NCBI GenBank assembly: GCA_009829735.1
Contig: CM020618.1
Span: 6,012,882 to 6,076,881, forward strand
From: Pyropia yezoensis
Taxonomy: Eukaryota; Rhodophyta; Bangiophyceae; Bangiales; Bangiaceae
Direction: 5' to 3'
DNA length: 64,000 bases
Shown here in pieces: positions 1 to 10,637 of the stretch (its first letter is position 1; each line of letters starts with the position of its first letter). The notes beneath the pieces are model-generated. The model did no database searches, was not told the origin of the DNA, and saw nothing but the letters and a program-made list of their open reading frames with translations. The position numbers and the translations under genes are program-made.

Positions 1-290
1 ACCACAGGAAAAGCATGGTCGTGGGCGGGCGCACTGTCCGCCTCCACCAGCATACGCCGCAGCGTGTACAGGCGATGAGAGCCGTCCACCACAGGAAAGG
101 CATGGTCGTGGGCGGGCGCACTGTCCGCCCCCACCAGCATACGCCGCAGCGTGTACAGGCGATGAGAGCCGTCCACCACAGGAAAGGCATGGTCGTGGGC
201 GGGCGCACTGTCCGCCCCCACCAGCATACGCCGCAGCGTGTACAGGCGATGAGAGCCGTCCACCACAGGAAAGGCATGGTCGTGGGCGGA
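1..290. repeat. 87-bp tandem minisatellite, about 3.3 copies
   Basis: Copies begin at 1, 88, 175 and 262 (the last is partial) and differ by only a few bases. The unit contains the core ggcatggtcgtgggcgggcg. The period is a multiple of three, so a plus-strand frame stays open across all copies (ATG at 15, TGA near 845) and would encode a 29-residue repeat. That ORF has no recognisable domain and may be a by-product of the repeat. The array continues off the left edge. Confidence 0.93.
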
Positions 291-784
291 GCGACCAAAC
301 TCTCGATGCACGCACATCGTGTCAATCGAGGCCGCGTAGCCAGCTCCATGGAACGACAAGAGTGGAGCGACGTCGCGGTCCTCGTTGCCACCGTTGCGAT
401 CACCGCCATAGGACGGACGGTGGCGGTGTCCTTCGCCGGTACCACTACCAGATCCACCCCCGTTGCGGTCATCACCGCCACCACCGCCGCTGACACCGAC
501 ACGAGTGCATCCGCCGTATGGACCACCGTCGTGACGAACACGGCCGCAATCAAAGCTACCGGTGCTGTGGTCGCGTTCGTGGTCATGATGGCCACCACCA
601 TTGGCGTCCATCACCGGCGATATGCCCCCGAACCGCCCAGAGGCCTCAGGTTGCCGTCGAGGACAACAGGGAATCGGGAAGGATTGTTCTTCGGCTGGAG
701 AAAATCGCCAGCCGGAAAAAGGCGATGTGGAAAGGCGGGGGGCGTCCGTCGAGTAGAGGGGGAACTGTCCGGCAGGACGACGGC
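291..784. other. No supported gene; Thr/Ala-type low complexity
   Basis: The sequence is rich in ACC/GCC triplets. The frame that begins in the 87-bp array stays open through here, giving a Thr/Ala/Val-rich translation without domains. I see no RNA gene or convincing regulatory site. Confidence 0.5.
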
Positions 785-948
785 GGTTGGTGGGAGTGAA
801 CAGGAACGGGACGCGCACAACTGTACGTGTCACTCAGCGCCCTGATCACAAGACCCGCCACCGCGCGGTTGGCGGGAGTGAACAGCAACGGGACGCGCAC
901 AACTGTACGTGTCACTCAGCGCCCTGTTCACAAGACCCGCCAGCGCAT
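785..948. repeat. 82-bp direct tandem duplication
   Basis: Two copies, starting at about 785 and 867, share ggttgg(t/c)gggagtgaacag and the following block acgcgcacaactgtacgtgt. There are only a few mismatches (for example gatcac against gttcac near the end). Confidence 0.9.
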
Positions 949-1930
949 CCAACAAAAGATTTGTGGTTTGTGAAAAAATCAACAACAAACAAAGCTGCTC
1001 ATGCCATTACACAACCATTTCAGGAGGTATTTACCAGCAACAAGTACCGCGACTTACACGGACGAGTGTGCCGGGAAGGAAGCCATCAAGATCAGGGGGG
1101 GGGGGGGGTGCTGTTCTGTACATAACGCGACACAGATCGAGTGGCCCCAACCCCAAGACTTGTCAACACAGCGGATCGGGCACTCGATCACAAGAATGTG
1201 GTTCACAGGCGGCATGACCGTTTATTCGGTGGCAAATCACGCGGACTGATCTCGCGAACGAAATCGACAGACATAAAATAGACGGACGATCGTGCCCATT
1301 TTTGCAGTCGATGACGATGGCGCATGATGCGGCACAGACTTCTTTGTGGTTTAATGAAGATCGGTTCATGTGGTTGTGTTTTGTACAAAACGAGTGCGGC
1401 TGCAAAGGGCGACCTGGAGGACCAACACGCACTGGTGTCGTTATATACATACTACGGACCCGCCCTGGTTCCCTGTCTTGGAGAACGTCGGAACACGTAG
1501 TAATTGATCGTGGTATGCATTTCATGCCACGTGGCGTCCAACGTGAGTACTTGAATGCTGGACGCGCACTTGGATCACTTGTGCTCACTGAGCAAGAAGG
1601 AAGCACTGGCATCGTTAACCATCCGACATTTCTACCCGGTGTGTGTCTGTGTGGATACGCGGGCCGCGCCCCACACAGTTGTAGCAGCAGGTGCATGGCC
1701 AGTGCACTGGACGAGGTACCACGCCCGCCGTGGACAGAACCGTGAGAGCATACGTCGCTTGGGTGTGAGAGTGTCCACGCGCCAGTCCTGTCGGTTCTGT
1801 GCACAAGTTACTTCGTGATTGGTGCACAACGCCACCTGCTCACACGTCCCCTGTAGGATACGAGCAAGGTACACCAGCGAATGCTTTGGGGAGAAGCCCA
1901 GCAGTCTTGCAGCGTCGACCGGCGACGGGA
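949..1930. other. Intergenic, GC-poorer; no supported gene
   Basis: Base composition falls compared with the flanks. The stretch contains a 13-nt G run near 1096-1108 and a near-perfect copy (1113-1126, one mismatch) of the palindrome gttatgtacataac that recurs at 11575 and 11911. A 147-residue plus-strand frame (1302-1745) shows no recognisable motif, and I do not call it a gene. Confidence 0.5.
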
Positions 1931-2078
1931 GTTCGTCCATAGCTTCTGCCGTACACACCTGCCAAGCACGCCTGCGCACGCGCCGCGACCCGTCGGGAGG
2001 CCAAGTTCGTCCATAGCTTCTGCCGTGCACACCTGCCAAGCACGCCTGCGCACGCGCCGCGACCCGCCGGGAGGCCAA
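1931..2078. repeat. 74-bp tandem duplication
   Basis: Units at 1931-2004 and 2005-2078 both start gttcgtccatagcttctgcc and end gggaggccaa. They differ at only about two or three bases. Confidence 0.93.
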
Positions 2079-2740
2079 AGACGCGCGCGCACCCGCCACG
2101 ACCGGGCGGGATGCCAGATGCGGCCGAGCACTCCGCAGCGACCCGAGCACCAGCCAAACGCGGCGGCGCACCAGCGGCGGCCCAACGGCGGGCCAAACGC
2201 ACCCGTGGCATGATCCGCCAGGACCCCACGGCTGGCTGAAAGCGGCGGGGCACCAGCGGCGACCAGCCGCGTGGCGAAATGCACCCGCTCAACCGCTACG
2301 ACCGGGCGGGGAGCCAGGAGCGGCCGAGCACCCGTGGGAGACTTCCAGACAGAACAGCCAGGCCGAGATCCCGCCGCGACCACCCAGAAGGTGAAGCACG
2401 GCCAGGCACGCACCGCTACCCGCTGCAACCAGACAGCCGCCCAAGAAGTAGCCGTGGACTGATCCGCGAGGAACCAACGGCCGTCCAATAGCGGTGGGGC
2501 ATCAGCGGTTACCCGACGGCCAGCCAAAAGCACCAGCGCACCCTCGGCGACCAGACGAGAGACCACAAGCGGCCGAGCACCCGCGGCCACCCGACCGCCG
2601 GCCGAAAGTGGCCCAGCACCCGCGGAGACGCGGCGGACAGCCAAAAAGCGACGGCGCACCAGTGGCGAGCCGCCGGCAATGCAGCTTCAAGCGCCCGCGC
2701 GCGCAACGGTCCCGTTCCGGTGGGCGGCAAAGGACGCCCG
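2079..2740. repeat. Degenerate short GC-rich tandem repeats
   Basis: Variants of gcggccgagcacccg, gaccgggcgggg and ggccaaa/gccaaaagc recur every few tens of bases. The minus strand stays open in more than one frame and gives Ala/Arg/Gly-rich translations with a loose internal repeat. No ankyrin or other known repeat consensus fits convincingly. I treat this as decayed minisatellite DNA, not a gene. Confidence 0.5.
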
Positions 2741-3367
2741 CCCGCGCGCACGGCGGCAGGTCACCCACCCAGCCCGCGACGGTGAGCACATCGGGTGCCC
2801 CCATTGGCCCCAAGACGTGGTCGTGGGGAGCACATAACTGACGGTACTTTTGCCTTCCCTCCTCATAGTTTAGAGAGAACAAGAGGCCTCAGAAAATGAA
2901 AAATGCCATATGACTCCCCCCAGTCTCCTCTATAACGTGGTATGTCGTACATCTCATGTAGTACACAGAGACCTAGGATCGCATCGAGAGTGGTCGTCAT
3001 TAGGTCCAGACTGGCTACGCTACAAAGTGCGTGGACACGCTGAGCGCTGAGCAGCACACGTGGCCTGCCTAATCGAGGGATCTTGGACGCCGTCCGGCAC
3101 TGCTGTAAGCGCGGTCGGGTCGCCCATGGAAACTGCGGACACGTCTCGCATTGGCAAGATGCGACACTCGTTCCGGCCCCCTACCCTGCCAGCGATGTCT
3201 GTATATTGAAGCGGCCCGCACGCACGCCGCCCCCTCACCGTGAAGCCACACCACCACGCGCCATTGTCGGGACGCCCGCTCACCCACGCCGTCGCGCCAC
3301 CACGACCCTCCTTTGCGATTTGCCCGATCGTCGTCAGGGCTGGGTTGGTGACCAGGGTTGGTTGGGG

Positions 3368-3409
<42 letters not shown>

Positions 3410-3733
3410 GGGCGTCGCCAGGGAGGTGGATCGGCGGCTTGGCCGTAGGGGGGAGTACGGGCGCGGCGGATCTGTTGGGGGAGGGGGGCGGATCGCGCCA
3501 GCACGGTCGGCGCGGTTTTTCAAACGACGCCGGCACCGCTGCTGGCGTGCCGCCCCCGAGCCGCGCCCCCGCCCCACAGCCGCGTGGCCTCTTCGTTGCT
3601 CCTTGCCCTTCCCCCCTTCGCCCGCCTCCCGGGGTGGTGGCCAAGTCGGCGGGTAGTGGTGGCGGTGCAGTGCGTGTGTCGCCTGTGAGACGGGTTTTCG
3701 AGAGCAGCAGCCCCCCCGGGGAACGTTGCCGTC
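2741..3733. other. Intergenic region upstream of the 3734 gene, with 40-nt G tract
   Basis: An uninterrupted run of 40 G occupies 3369-3408, about 325 bp before the downstream ATG. Around it, short frames on both strands translate to poly-Gly or poly-Pro and are composition artefacts. A GC-poorer patch lies at about 2830-3060. I see no TATA box I would defend. Confidence 0.6.
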
Positions 3734-4744
3734 ATGCCGGGGCATGCGGCGCACAGCCTTCATGGTGGGGCGGCTCACTTTGCTGTCGATGTGTTTGTAG
3801 ACTACTTGCGCTTTTTTGGCTTGCTCACGGGTGCCCCCGGCGCCGCCGCTTCCCGTATCAGCGAGGACGCCGCGGCAATGTGTCACGGCGGAATGGCCCT
3901 AGCAGCGGTGGCCGTGGCTGTCCAGTGGAAAAACCTGCACTGTGTGGCTGCCCGTGCGAGTGTCGGGCGCCCTCCGGCTCGGGAGCAGCCGGTGGCCTGC
4001 GAGCACGTGCCCACGGCCTTGCTCATTGCGTGTCGCGCCATCTGTCGGCGGCTGCAGAGTTGTGGCCTGGCGGCGGACGCGGCGGAAGCCGATCAACAGC
4101 CCGTGCGGCTGATCTACTCCCTGATGGCGTTCAACGAGGCTGAGGGGCTGTCCGTCGCCATTGCCGAGCTGGCCCTCCGCGCGGTGTGGCAGGACGCCCT
4201 TCCCACCGTGCGCGCCGCTTTGTTCGTTTCCGTCGCAGAGGTTGCGTCCATGCGGTGTTGCGTGGACGCGGCAATGGTTCCCACCGGCACGGGCACGGGT
4301 GCATGGCCGTCTGCGGTTTGTATCCCGGCGGACCTGGCCGTTGTCATTATGTACCCTGACATGCACCTCGTCTTGGAAGCTGGCGCAACCGCGACAGCGG
4401 CCGCTGTCGCGGGAGAGGCTACGGGGCAGCACGTTGAGGAGGCGGCGGTCCCGGAAGCCTCCCCGCCGTCCCGTCGCCGGAGTCTGCGCCTGGCCATGCG
4501 CAGCACACGGGGGCGACAGTGGACGGAAGGGCCCAACAAACCTCTCCCGCCTTCTTTTGTCTTTGACCCTGTGCCGTGCATCACCCGGTACATCCACGCC
4601 GTGTCGGGAAACGCCCGTTTGGAGAGCGCCTACGGGAGCTCACACGACGACTCTCTTGGCCGTGTGTGCGGTAAGCATGTAAAGGATGCTGCCTTTTCTG
4701 TTCGGCGGGGGGGGGGGGGGCGATTTCTCATGCCGCCCCACTAA
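3734..4744 (+). CDS. Unrecognised helical protein; paralogue of the convergent gene at 5479-6135
   Basis: An open frame of 336 codons from ATG 3734 to TAA. The protein is Ala/Val-rich and looks largely helical. Residues from about 24 to 185 align with the minus-strand protein at 5479-6135. Shared blocks are LRFFGLLTG, LLIACRA..., AELALRAVWQDA and a MR(C/H)CVDAA motif. A domain outside this window would be needed to name it. The LLIACRA...RLQ segment with the following helices is loosely reminiscent of a cyclin-type fold, which is speculation. The C-terminal third (Ser/Arg-rich, RRRSLRLAMRS) is absent from the paralogue. The last codons run through a G tract at about 4709, so the true C-terminus may differ. 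I chose the ATG because similarity to the paralogue starts at that Met-Pro. Confidence 0.62.
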   Translation: MPGHAAHSLHGGAAHFAVDVFVDYLRFFGLLTGAPGAAASRISEDAAAMCHGGMALAAVAVAVQWKNLHCVAARASVGRPPAREQPVACEHVPTALLIACRAICRRLQSCGLAADAAEADQQPVRLIYSLMAFNEAEGLSVAIAELALRAVWQDALPTVRAALFVSVAEVASMRCCVDAAMVPTGTGTGAWPSAVCIPADLAVVIMYPDMHLVLEAGATATAAAVAGEATGQHVEEAAVPEASPPSRRRSLRLAMRSTRGRQWTEGPNKPLPPSFVFDPVPCITRYIHAVSGNARLESAYGSSHDDSLGRVCGKHVKDAAFSVRRGGGGRFLMPPH

Positions 4745-5285
4745 TGAGAGCTACTTTGTCGCATGTGGAACGCCTCTGTGCCAATACTTGACCACATGTT
4801 CTGTCTATGGTGAAAAAGATGTGGGCGGGTTGGAGGCGTGTTATGTTTTGCATAGCTCATTCCCATGTTTCTACACGTCGTGTCCGTGGTCGTGTCCTTG
4901 GCCGACCGTGCGTTAGCGTTGTGTAGCGTGCCCCCGGCCCACCACCTGTACAAAAAACCGTATCGTCCACGCGCCCTACTCACCAATGCGGGCCACGATG
5001 TGGGGGGGGGTGGGGGGGCAGGCAGACAAGTACTTTTTCACCTTCTTGTCCTCGCGCAGCTACGCTGCGCGAGCTGCCGCGCCACAATGGGCGACGCGAC
5101 AGACACGTCGGCCCACGTCCAGGCGCCCGTGCTGACCTGCTTGGCCGTCACTGCCCTCTTGCGCCTCGAAAAGGGACCTCCACACAGGCCGAGGGCGTCT
5201 GGGGTACTCCGTGTCCGTCCCATAGACCACAAACAAAAGACCGGGGACCCCGACGAGGCCATGGCGTACAGTAGCCGCCAGATAG

Positions 5286-5321
<36 letters not shown>

Positions 5322-5478
5322 CGCAATGGGCCTCCCAGGCACCCGTGTGGGGGCCTGGACACGTGATGGACAACGCGATGGAAACCAATTTGTACAAGAA
5401 CCACCCATACGTCCCCACGGACACCCAGTACCCGTCGTGCAGACATACCACCCACACACTGCCGGGGCCGTGGACCTC
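4745..5478. other. Spacer between two convergent genes, G tracts
   Basis: This is the shared 3' side of the convergent pair. It holds G-rich runs near 5003-5020 and a pure 29-nt G run at 5289-5317. Frames on both strands here are Gly/Pro artefacts. No terminator or polyadenylation signal can be assigned with confidence. Confidence 0.6.
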
Positions 5479-6135
5479 CTACAAAGGGACATTCGAAAAA
5501 TAATCCCCCTCGGGATACCCACTCGCACTGAACAAGCCGGCGGGGGGGTCCAGCGCCGACGCGGGCGGGTCCCCATTGTCTTCGATAGGGGCCTTGGCAG
5601 CGTCCACACAGTGTCGCATTGCAGAGACGTCCGCCGCAAACGCCGGTGCCACGTGTGCCACTGGCGGGTGAGCGTCTTGCCACACCGCCCGGAGGGCGAG
5701 CTCTGCAACCGCAACAGCGAGTCCGTCGGCCGCGTTGAGTGCCACCACAGAGGAGATCAGCCGCAGGGGCTCTTCGTCGGCTGCCGCCCCTCGGGGTGTC
5801 AGACCCGATCCCTGCAGGCGGTCACAAGCGGCCCTACAGGCAATAAGCATGGCATTCGGTACATACTGGGGGGCCACAGGCTCTGGCCGCGCCGCCGGCC
5901 GGGGGTTGTTGAGACGGCCAGGAACGGAGTACGTGTTGTCCCACTCAAGGGCTATAAAGATCGCCGCCGCAGCCAATCCGCTACGGCTCCTCCCCGCCGT
6001 GAGGTCGTTGACGGGGGAGGAGGCGGCGCCGGGGACGCCCGTCAGCAGGCCAAAAAACCGCAGCGCGAGCACAAACGTCTCGACGGCACCGTGCAGGGCG
6101 CCACCATTGGCGGTATGGATGGACCGACGCGGCAT
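5479..6135 (-). CDS. Unrecognised helical protein; paralogue of the gene at 3734-4744
   Basis: Reads on the minus strand from ATG at 6135 (MPRRSIH...) to the stop at 5479, 218 residues. The frame is open 24 codons further upstream, but similarity to the plus-strand paralogue starts at this Met (MPGHAAH... against MPRRSIH...). Conserved blocks are LRFFGLLTG, (A)LIACRA, AELALRAVWQDA and VDAA. It ends soon after the shared core, so it is about 120 residues shorter than its partner. Function is unknown. The two genes face each other with 734 bp between their stops, an arrangement expected from an inverted duplication. Protein divergence is substantial (I estimate well below 60% identity), so the duplication is old. 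Confidence 0.62.
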   Translation of the reverse strand: MPRRSIHTANGGALHGAVETFVLALRFFGLLTGVPGAASSPVNDLTAGRSRSGLAAAAIFIALEWDNTYSVPGRLNNPRPAARPEPVAPQYVPNAMLIACRAACDRLQGSGLTPRGAAADEEPLRLISSVVALNAADGLAVAVAELALRAVWQDAHPPVAHVAPAFAADVSAMRHCVDAAKAPIEDNGDPPASALDPPAGLFSASGYPEGDYFSNVPL

Positions 6136-7861
6136 CGTCACGAGTACCCCCCCGCGGCGCACGGACAGGGCACACAGGGAATGCACCAGGGACAGGGCAC
6201 ACAGCACACAGGAAGATAATAGCGATATTTAATCCAACAGGATGATCGCGTCTGTCGTCTCGCCTTGCACCTTGTTGACACCCTTTCCACAAAGCAAGCA
6301 TCCGTCCAGCACCACGTCAGCGTTTGCTCGGTCGCCCCAGTCCGAGTCGCAGCCTGATTGGACCATTCTTTCGCCGGTGGAGTGTCGGTACGTAGCCTGA
6401 CTGCGGATGACTTGTCGGTATTCGGGATGGCCGTGAGGCGCTGGCACTGTATTCTTCTCGCGGGACAATCTGACCGCGGCGGGTAAATAGGACCGGCCAG
6501 AGAATCACCAGTTTCATAGTGTTTACATAGGAACCTGCGTCCGTCAGATGGTCCACGAGGTCCCCCATGGACCGTCAAAGCGCGCAAGGGGAGAGGCAGA
6601 AGGGCGACCAATGATCGCCGTGGCCGCTAAATAAAAATATTAGACCCGCACAGGCGAGCAGCTCCTGTTCACGTCCTCGCGGGGTGTGGGGGGTGGACCA
6701 AAACGTGGAGGGCAACAGAGGTTACAGTACTGTATGTACGGAGGCGCGGGGAGCCCCAGCCAGAAATCCGAGCAAGTGTTGTCTTGTTTTTTTTTGTTTT
6801 TTTTGTTTGAGCTGGATTTCCAACGAGGTGACCTGTACATACAGTACAGTACACTGTACGTTCATGGCCTCCTCAGCGGCCAATGTGGTGTCCTGGTTTG
6901 GGATACAGTATGCTACAGCACAGCGGTAGATGATCAGCCGACTGGGGCGGGCGAGGGCCCAGCTGGGTGCCACCTGCATCCAGTCTCTCAGCCAATGGGA
7001 ATTCATTCCGTGATGTTGTCCTGACCAGATTTACCATCCCTACACTGATGCTCCCCTGCACAAGGCCATTCCGCTGCCAGCCGTGCCACAGGCGGCGACG
7101 ACCGCGCAACAGCCTGCCGCGCATCGCGAGAGCGCGGTGTAGTCGAGAGTTATTGTGATCGCAAATGGCCAGCCGTGTCTCGCCCTCGGTCAAGGACGTG
7201 CGCACCGCCACGGGGGATCCTCCGAGGTGCGGGGTCGGGCTGTGATGGCGGTGGCGGGACCGGGCTGTGGCTACACAGACGGGGCGGTTAGGTCGGTGAG
7301 AGGGAGTGTGCGGCACGCCCAGTTAAGGGCGGACATCTGGGTCAGATCGGGTGTATCTCATTGGTTGAAAACTCTCCACAACACCGAGAAAATGCGCAGA
7401 GAGACGCGCCAGACAGGCACCAACGGGTACCTGGAGACAGATGCGCGTTTTTTTGTGTCCTGAGCTGCTGTGCTTCACGTTGCTTCATGGGGTAGCAAGC
7501 CAGACGTCCGCAAACAGGTACTCTTTCCTGGGCGTGGCGGGGCGGCGACGTTGGTGGGGGGGAGGTTGAGGCGGGGCGGTGTGGAGGGGCCCAGCCGGAC
7601 ACGGCGTCTTCTAGCAAAAAAGTTGGCCCGTTCCTGATTAAATGTCATCGGCCGGGCACCCGCGCAGGGCCGAAGGGTGGGGTGGAGTGGGGGGTTGTGT
7701 GGGCCGTGCGTCCGCACCGTGTGTAAATAATCTAGACGACATCATGCAATGATGGCAAAGCAAGGAGGCTCTCGGGCGGGACGGGGCGGGAAACGTGGGG
7801 CAGCGGGAGGGGGGGATGGGGGGGGGGGGGGGGTGCCCGCCCCCCATCCCCGGGGACCACA
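6136..7861. other. Intergenic; nothing supported
   Basis: Mixed composition, including a T-rich stretch near 6788-6812 and small GC-rich patches. ORFs on both strands are short, overlap and lack motifs. This region is upstream of the minus-strand gene, but I cannot point to a promoter. Confidence 0.5.
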
Positions 7862-7997
7862 GCAGCGGCTGATGGGTGGGTGAGGGTCGTATCTACTAAC
7901 CGCGATTCCCCGTGCCCCACGTGTCCATTGCAGCGGCTGAGGGTTGGGTGAGGGTCGTATCTACAAACCGCAATTCCCCGTGCCCCACGTGTCCATC
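7862..7997. repeat. 68-bp tandem duplication
   Basis: Units begin at 7862 and 7930 with gcagcggctga and end ccccacgtgtccat. They differ at a handful of positions, such as ctactaaccgcgatt against ctacaaaccgcaatt. Confidence 0.92.
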
Positions 7998-9338
7998 GGC
8001 AGGTGGTACCGCTCGTGTGCATTGTCCGAGGCCTGTTACCACAACGGCTTGGTGTGGCACCCGCGTCGAAATTGTACCCCCCCGTTGGCCCTGGTGCACC
8101 ACAGCGGGCGACGAGACGCGCCACGTGAAAAGCAAAGCCACACCCTGATTGGATGGTACGAAACTACCCGTCTCTGTGGGACGGGGCCCCTGGAGAAGGC
8201 AAAGGGGCGTCCGGGGCACGCTCCCACGCCCGCCTCCGACTGACACGGGGAGGGGGGGGAGGGGGGGGGGGGGTCGCGTATGGGTGTCCGAGCAAGCAGC
8301 GCTTGCTTCCACATCATCGGGCGCGCGTCCTTGCTGGTCTCGCGTGAGTCTGTTGTCAATGGAGCTCTGGAACCCGCTCTCCCATGCACCGTCCAAAAAC
8401 GCGGCTTCACAGGCCACCCGCGCACCCGCGTCCTGGGAGGCTGTGGACAGGCCCCACACGCACACTGTACGTGGATCGTCAATCGGTCCACATGCGCGCG
8501 GCTCGAGCGCGCGTCGCGATGCGCACGGTAAAAACGCGAGCACACGGCCACAAATCGCATCTCTTTGCACCTCAGCGGCGACACGGTCACGATCGCCGAT
8601 ACTGCCAACCAATGTGGGGTCCGGCTGCAGTGGAGGGCATACAGTGCTGGCCCTTGTCGCGGGGGGGCCGTTGCACACACGTAGAGCATGTCGTTTCAGC
8701 CGCCTGGGGCGGCCTGGTCCCCACCCCCACCCACACACAACTCGCCCCCGGGGTTAGACGCTTCCCGGAGAGCGCCCCGCCCGGCCCTTCTCTCTCAACC
8801 GTCATTGGAGGCGCACCCCGTCCCGGTTTTTCTTTGCCCGTGACGGATGATGCGTGCGCTAGTCGAGCACTGCGGACGGCCCAGGTATGTGCCTCGCGGC
8901 GCCGGGGGCGCGCGGCTTCGCACTAATCCCCAGCCGCCCATGGCGGGTGAAGGGGGGGCTTGACTAGTATTGGGGGCGGCCGCGGCCAGCACCCTGCAGC
9001 GCTTGGTGCAGGCGGGCGTGCCCGGGCCCTGCAGCTCCCCTTCCCCCTCTACTATGGGCGGGGCCCGCGGGCAAGGTGGACAAACGCGTGGCGTGAAAAA
9101 AATGGTCACGCACGGGAGGGTGCTGTGCGTGGTCGAGGAACGTGCTCCTGGAGGGGCGCAAGTGTAGCCGATCCGCCCTTACGGACGCACTCTCTGTGAC
9201 ACACGCCTGTGCACAGGCAGCCTCCAACTCAACCAAACCCGAACCCACACTGTTGGTGGTTGCGCCCTTCCCCGCGCTCACCCGCCAGGGCCGCCGCGCC
9301 CCCATCACAATCCTGCCCCACCCCCTTCTATTCCCGCG
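7998..9338. other. Intergenic / unassigned GC-rich DNA
   Basis: Several frames are open on both strands, including a minus-strand frame of about 280 codons ending at 7896, but none shows a domain and they contradict one another. G runs occur near 8250-8273. The stretch probably includes regulatory DNA for the gene starting at 9609. Confidence 0.4.
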
Positions 9339-9349
9339 GGCTATTAAAG
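9339..9349 (+). promoter_or_regulatory. Possible TATA-like element
   Basis: The motif gctattaaagc stands out as A/T-rich in a stretch of very high GC, about 265 bp before ATG 9609. It could be a core promoter element. The long spacing and the C tract between it and the ATG leave this uncertain. Confidence 0.25.
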
Positions 9350-9539
9350 CCCTGCCGCGGGTGTGCCTCGGCACGGGGTCGTCGCAGGCTCCCCCACCCA
9401 CCGCCCGCCCCGCACACGCCCTCACGGCAAAGAGACAGGCGGGCCTCACGGGTGTGCTCCACCCCTGTCGTCCAGGCACCTCTTGCCCGCTCCCCAATCC
9501 CGCCTCACCGCGACCCCCACCCCTCGATTGTTTCCCCGC

Positions 9540-9542
<3 letters not shown>

Positions 9543-9571
<29 letters not shown>

Positions 9572-9572
9572 C
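9543..9572. repeat. 30-nt poly-C tract
   Basis: A pure run of 30 C ending 37 bp before ATG 9609. It would lie in the 5' untranslated region of that gene if the TATA-like element is real. The frame through it (poly-Pro) is not considered coding. Confidence 0.95.
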
Positions 9573-9608
9573 ACATCGCCGGTGCCTTCCGCCCGGCATC
9601 CGGCCCTG

Positions 9609-10637
9609 ATGGAGAACCAAGACGCGCCCAACTCCCCTGCTATGCCCATGATGGCCGCCCCCCCCGCCGCTCGCGGCCCGTCGTGGACCGAGACCCTGCG
9701 CGACTGCCGTGCTCGCGACCGCTGGGCGACTCTGCCGACGCACGTCGCCTTTTTTGCGTGGTCGCGTTTCATGTCCCTCTTCCCTTTGGCCGCGCCGGTA
9801 CCGTCCAATGGCGTGGCAACCGACGGGCTGTTCTTGCACACTCCGTCAGAGCGGGTGGAGTTGATGGTCATGCAGCACGTCTGCGACAAGGCCGACCTGC
9901 CGGTAGGTAGCCTGCCCTCCTTTGACCCGGACAACTACCCGGGCGACATCCCGACGGCGGTCCGCGAGGCGCTCGAGTACAAGGAGAGTGCCGCCCACCT
10001 CGAGCGCTTCTTCCGTCGCAAGCACCGGTAACTGGTGTGTGCCTCCCAGGTCGAGTGTGTGTCCATGTCGCACGACAACCTCTCTGCCCTGTGTCCGGCG
10101 CTTCCCTTGTGGTGGAACCAGGTGGAGGTTCCGTACGGCATGCCCGTGGCACTCCACAACGTCGTCTCCCTCCGCGGTAGTCTGCTGCAGTCCGACCGGC
10201 CTGAAAATGGGGCCGCAGCCGCCTTGTCCAGTTCGTGGCTGCTGAGCGTTGCCGTCGTGCTGGCGGGGTCCGTCGTATCGAAAAATAATCTGTGGCTCAT
10301 CCCTCAAGCCTTGGTGGACATCCTAGCCGACGCCGACTATGCGGCACTGTGCAACGGGGACGACACGCTGCGCCACGTCTTGGGGGCAGCCCTCGAGCTT
10401 CTACGCGTGCTGTGGATCGATCAGTACGCGGTGGAGGCATTCCTCCAGGAAACCCTAGACGAGCGGCGCGCCTTGCGCTGCGAGTACCGCCCAGAGGGCG
10501 GCGCTGGTCGTGTGTACCTGCGGGAAAGCGTGGATCTCCCGGGCCTGCCCTGCACCTCGGACGTGCTGGCGGACGTCGTGATGCCTAGCGTGGCGCCGGT
10601 GCCTATCATTCCGCCCCCCCCCCATCAGCTTTGGTGA
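9609..10637 (+). pseudogene. VPYG-motif family gene split by one in-frame TAA
   Basis: ATG 9609 opens a 140-codon frame that stops at TAA 10029-10031. The same frame then continues for 201 codons to TGA at 10637. The downstream part shares WW.QVEVPYG, the following GS(L/V)LL helices and a late GRV.L.E motif with the antisense ORF of the retrotransposon at 22164. Aligned backwards from the WW pair, the two run without a gap for 28 residues (starting LV) to the codon right after the stop. At the stop position itself the relative has Tyr, so the simplest reading is a Tyr codon changed to TAA. Readthrough or a sequencing error would also explain it. An intron is unlikely because the alignment crosses the stop without a gap. 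The family is not one I recognise. A truncated 140-residue product could still be made. Confidence 0.6.

Noticed and set aside
1..290. CRISPR array
   Set aside because: The 87-bp units are contiguous, with no unique spacers, and the genome is eukaryotic.
1808..2659. Possible ankyrin-like repeat protein on the minus strand
   Set aside because: The DNA is repetitive and the translation has a loose period, but no frame shows the ankyrin consensus and several frames are equally open.
10029..10060. Intron (gtaact...cccag) as an explanation of the in-frame TAA
   Set aside because: It would be about 23 nt, and alignment with the transposon ORF passes through the site without a gap.
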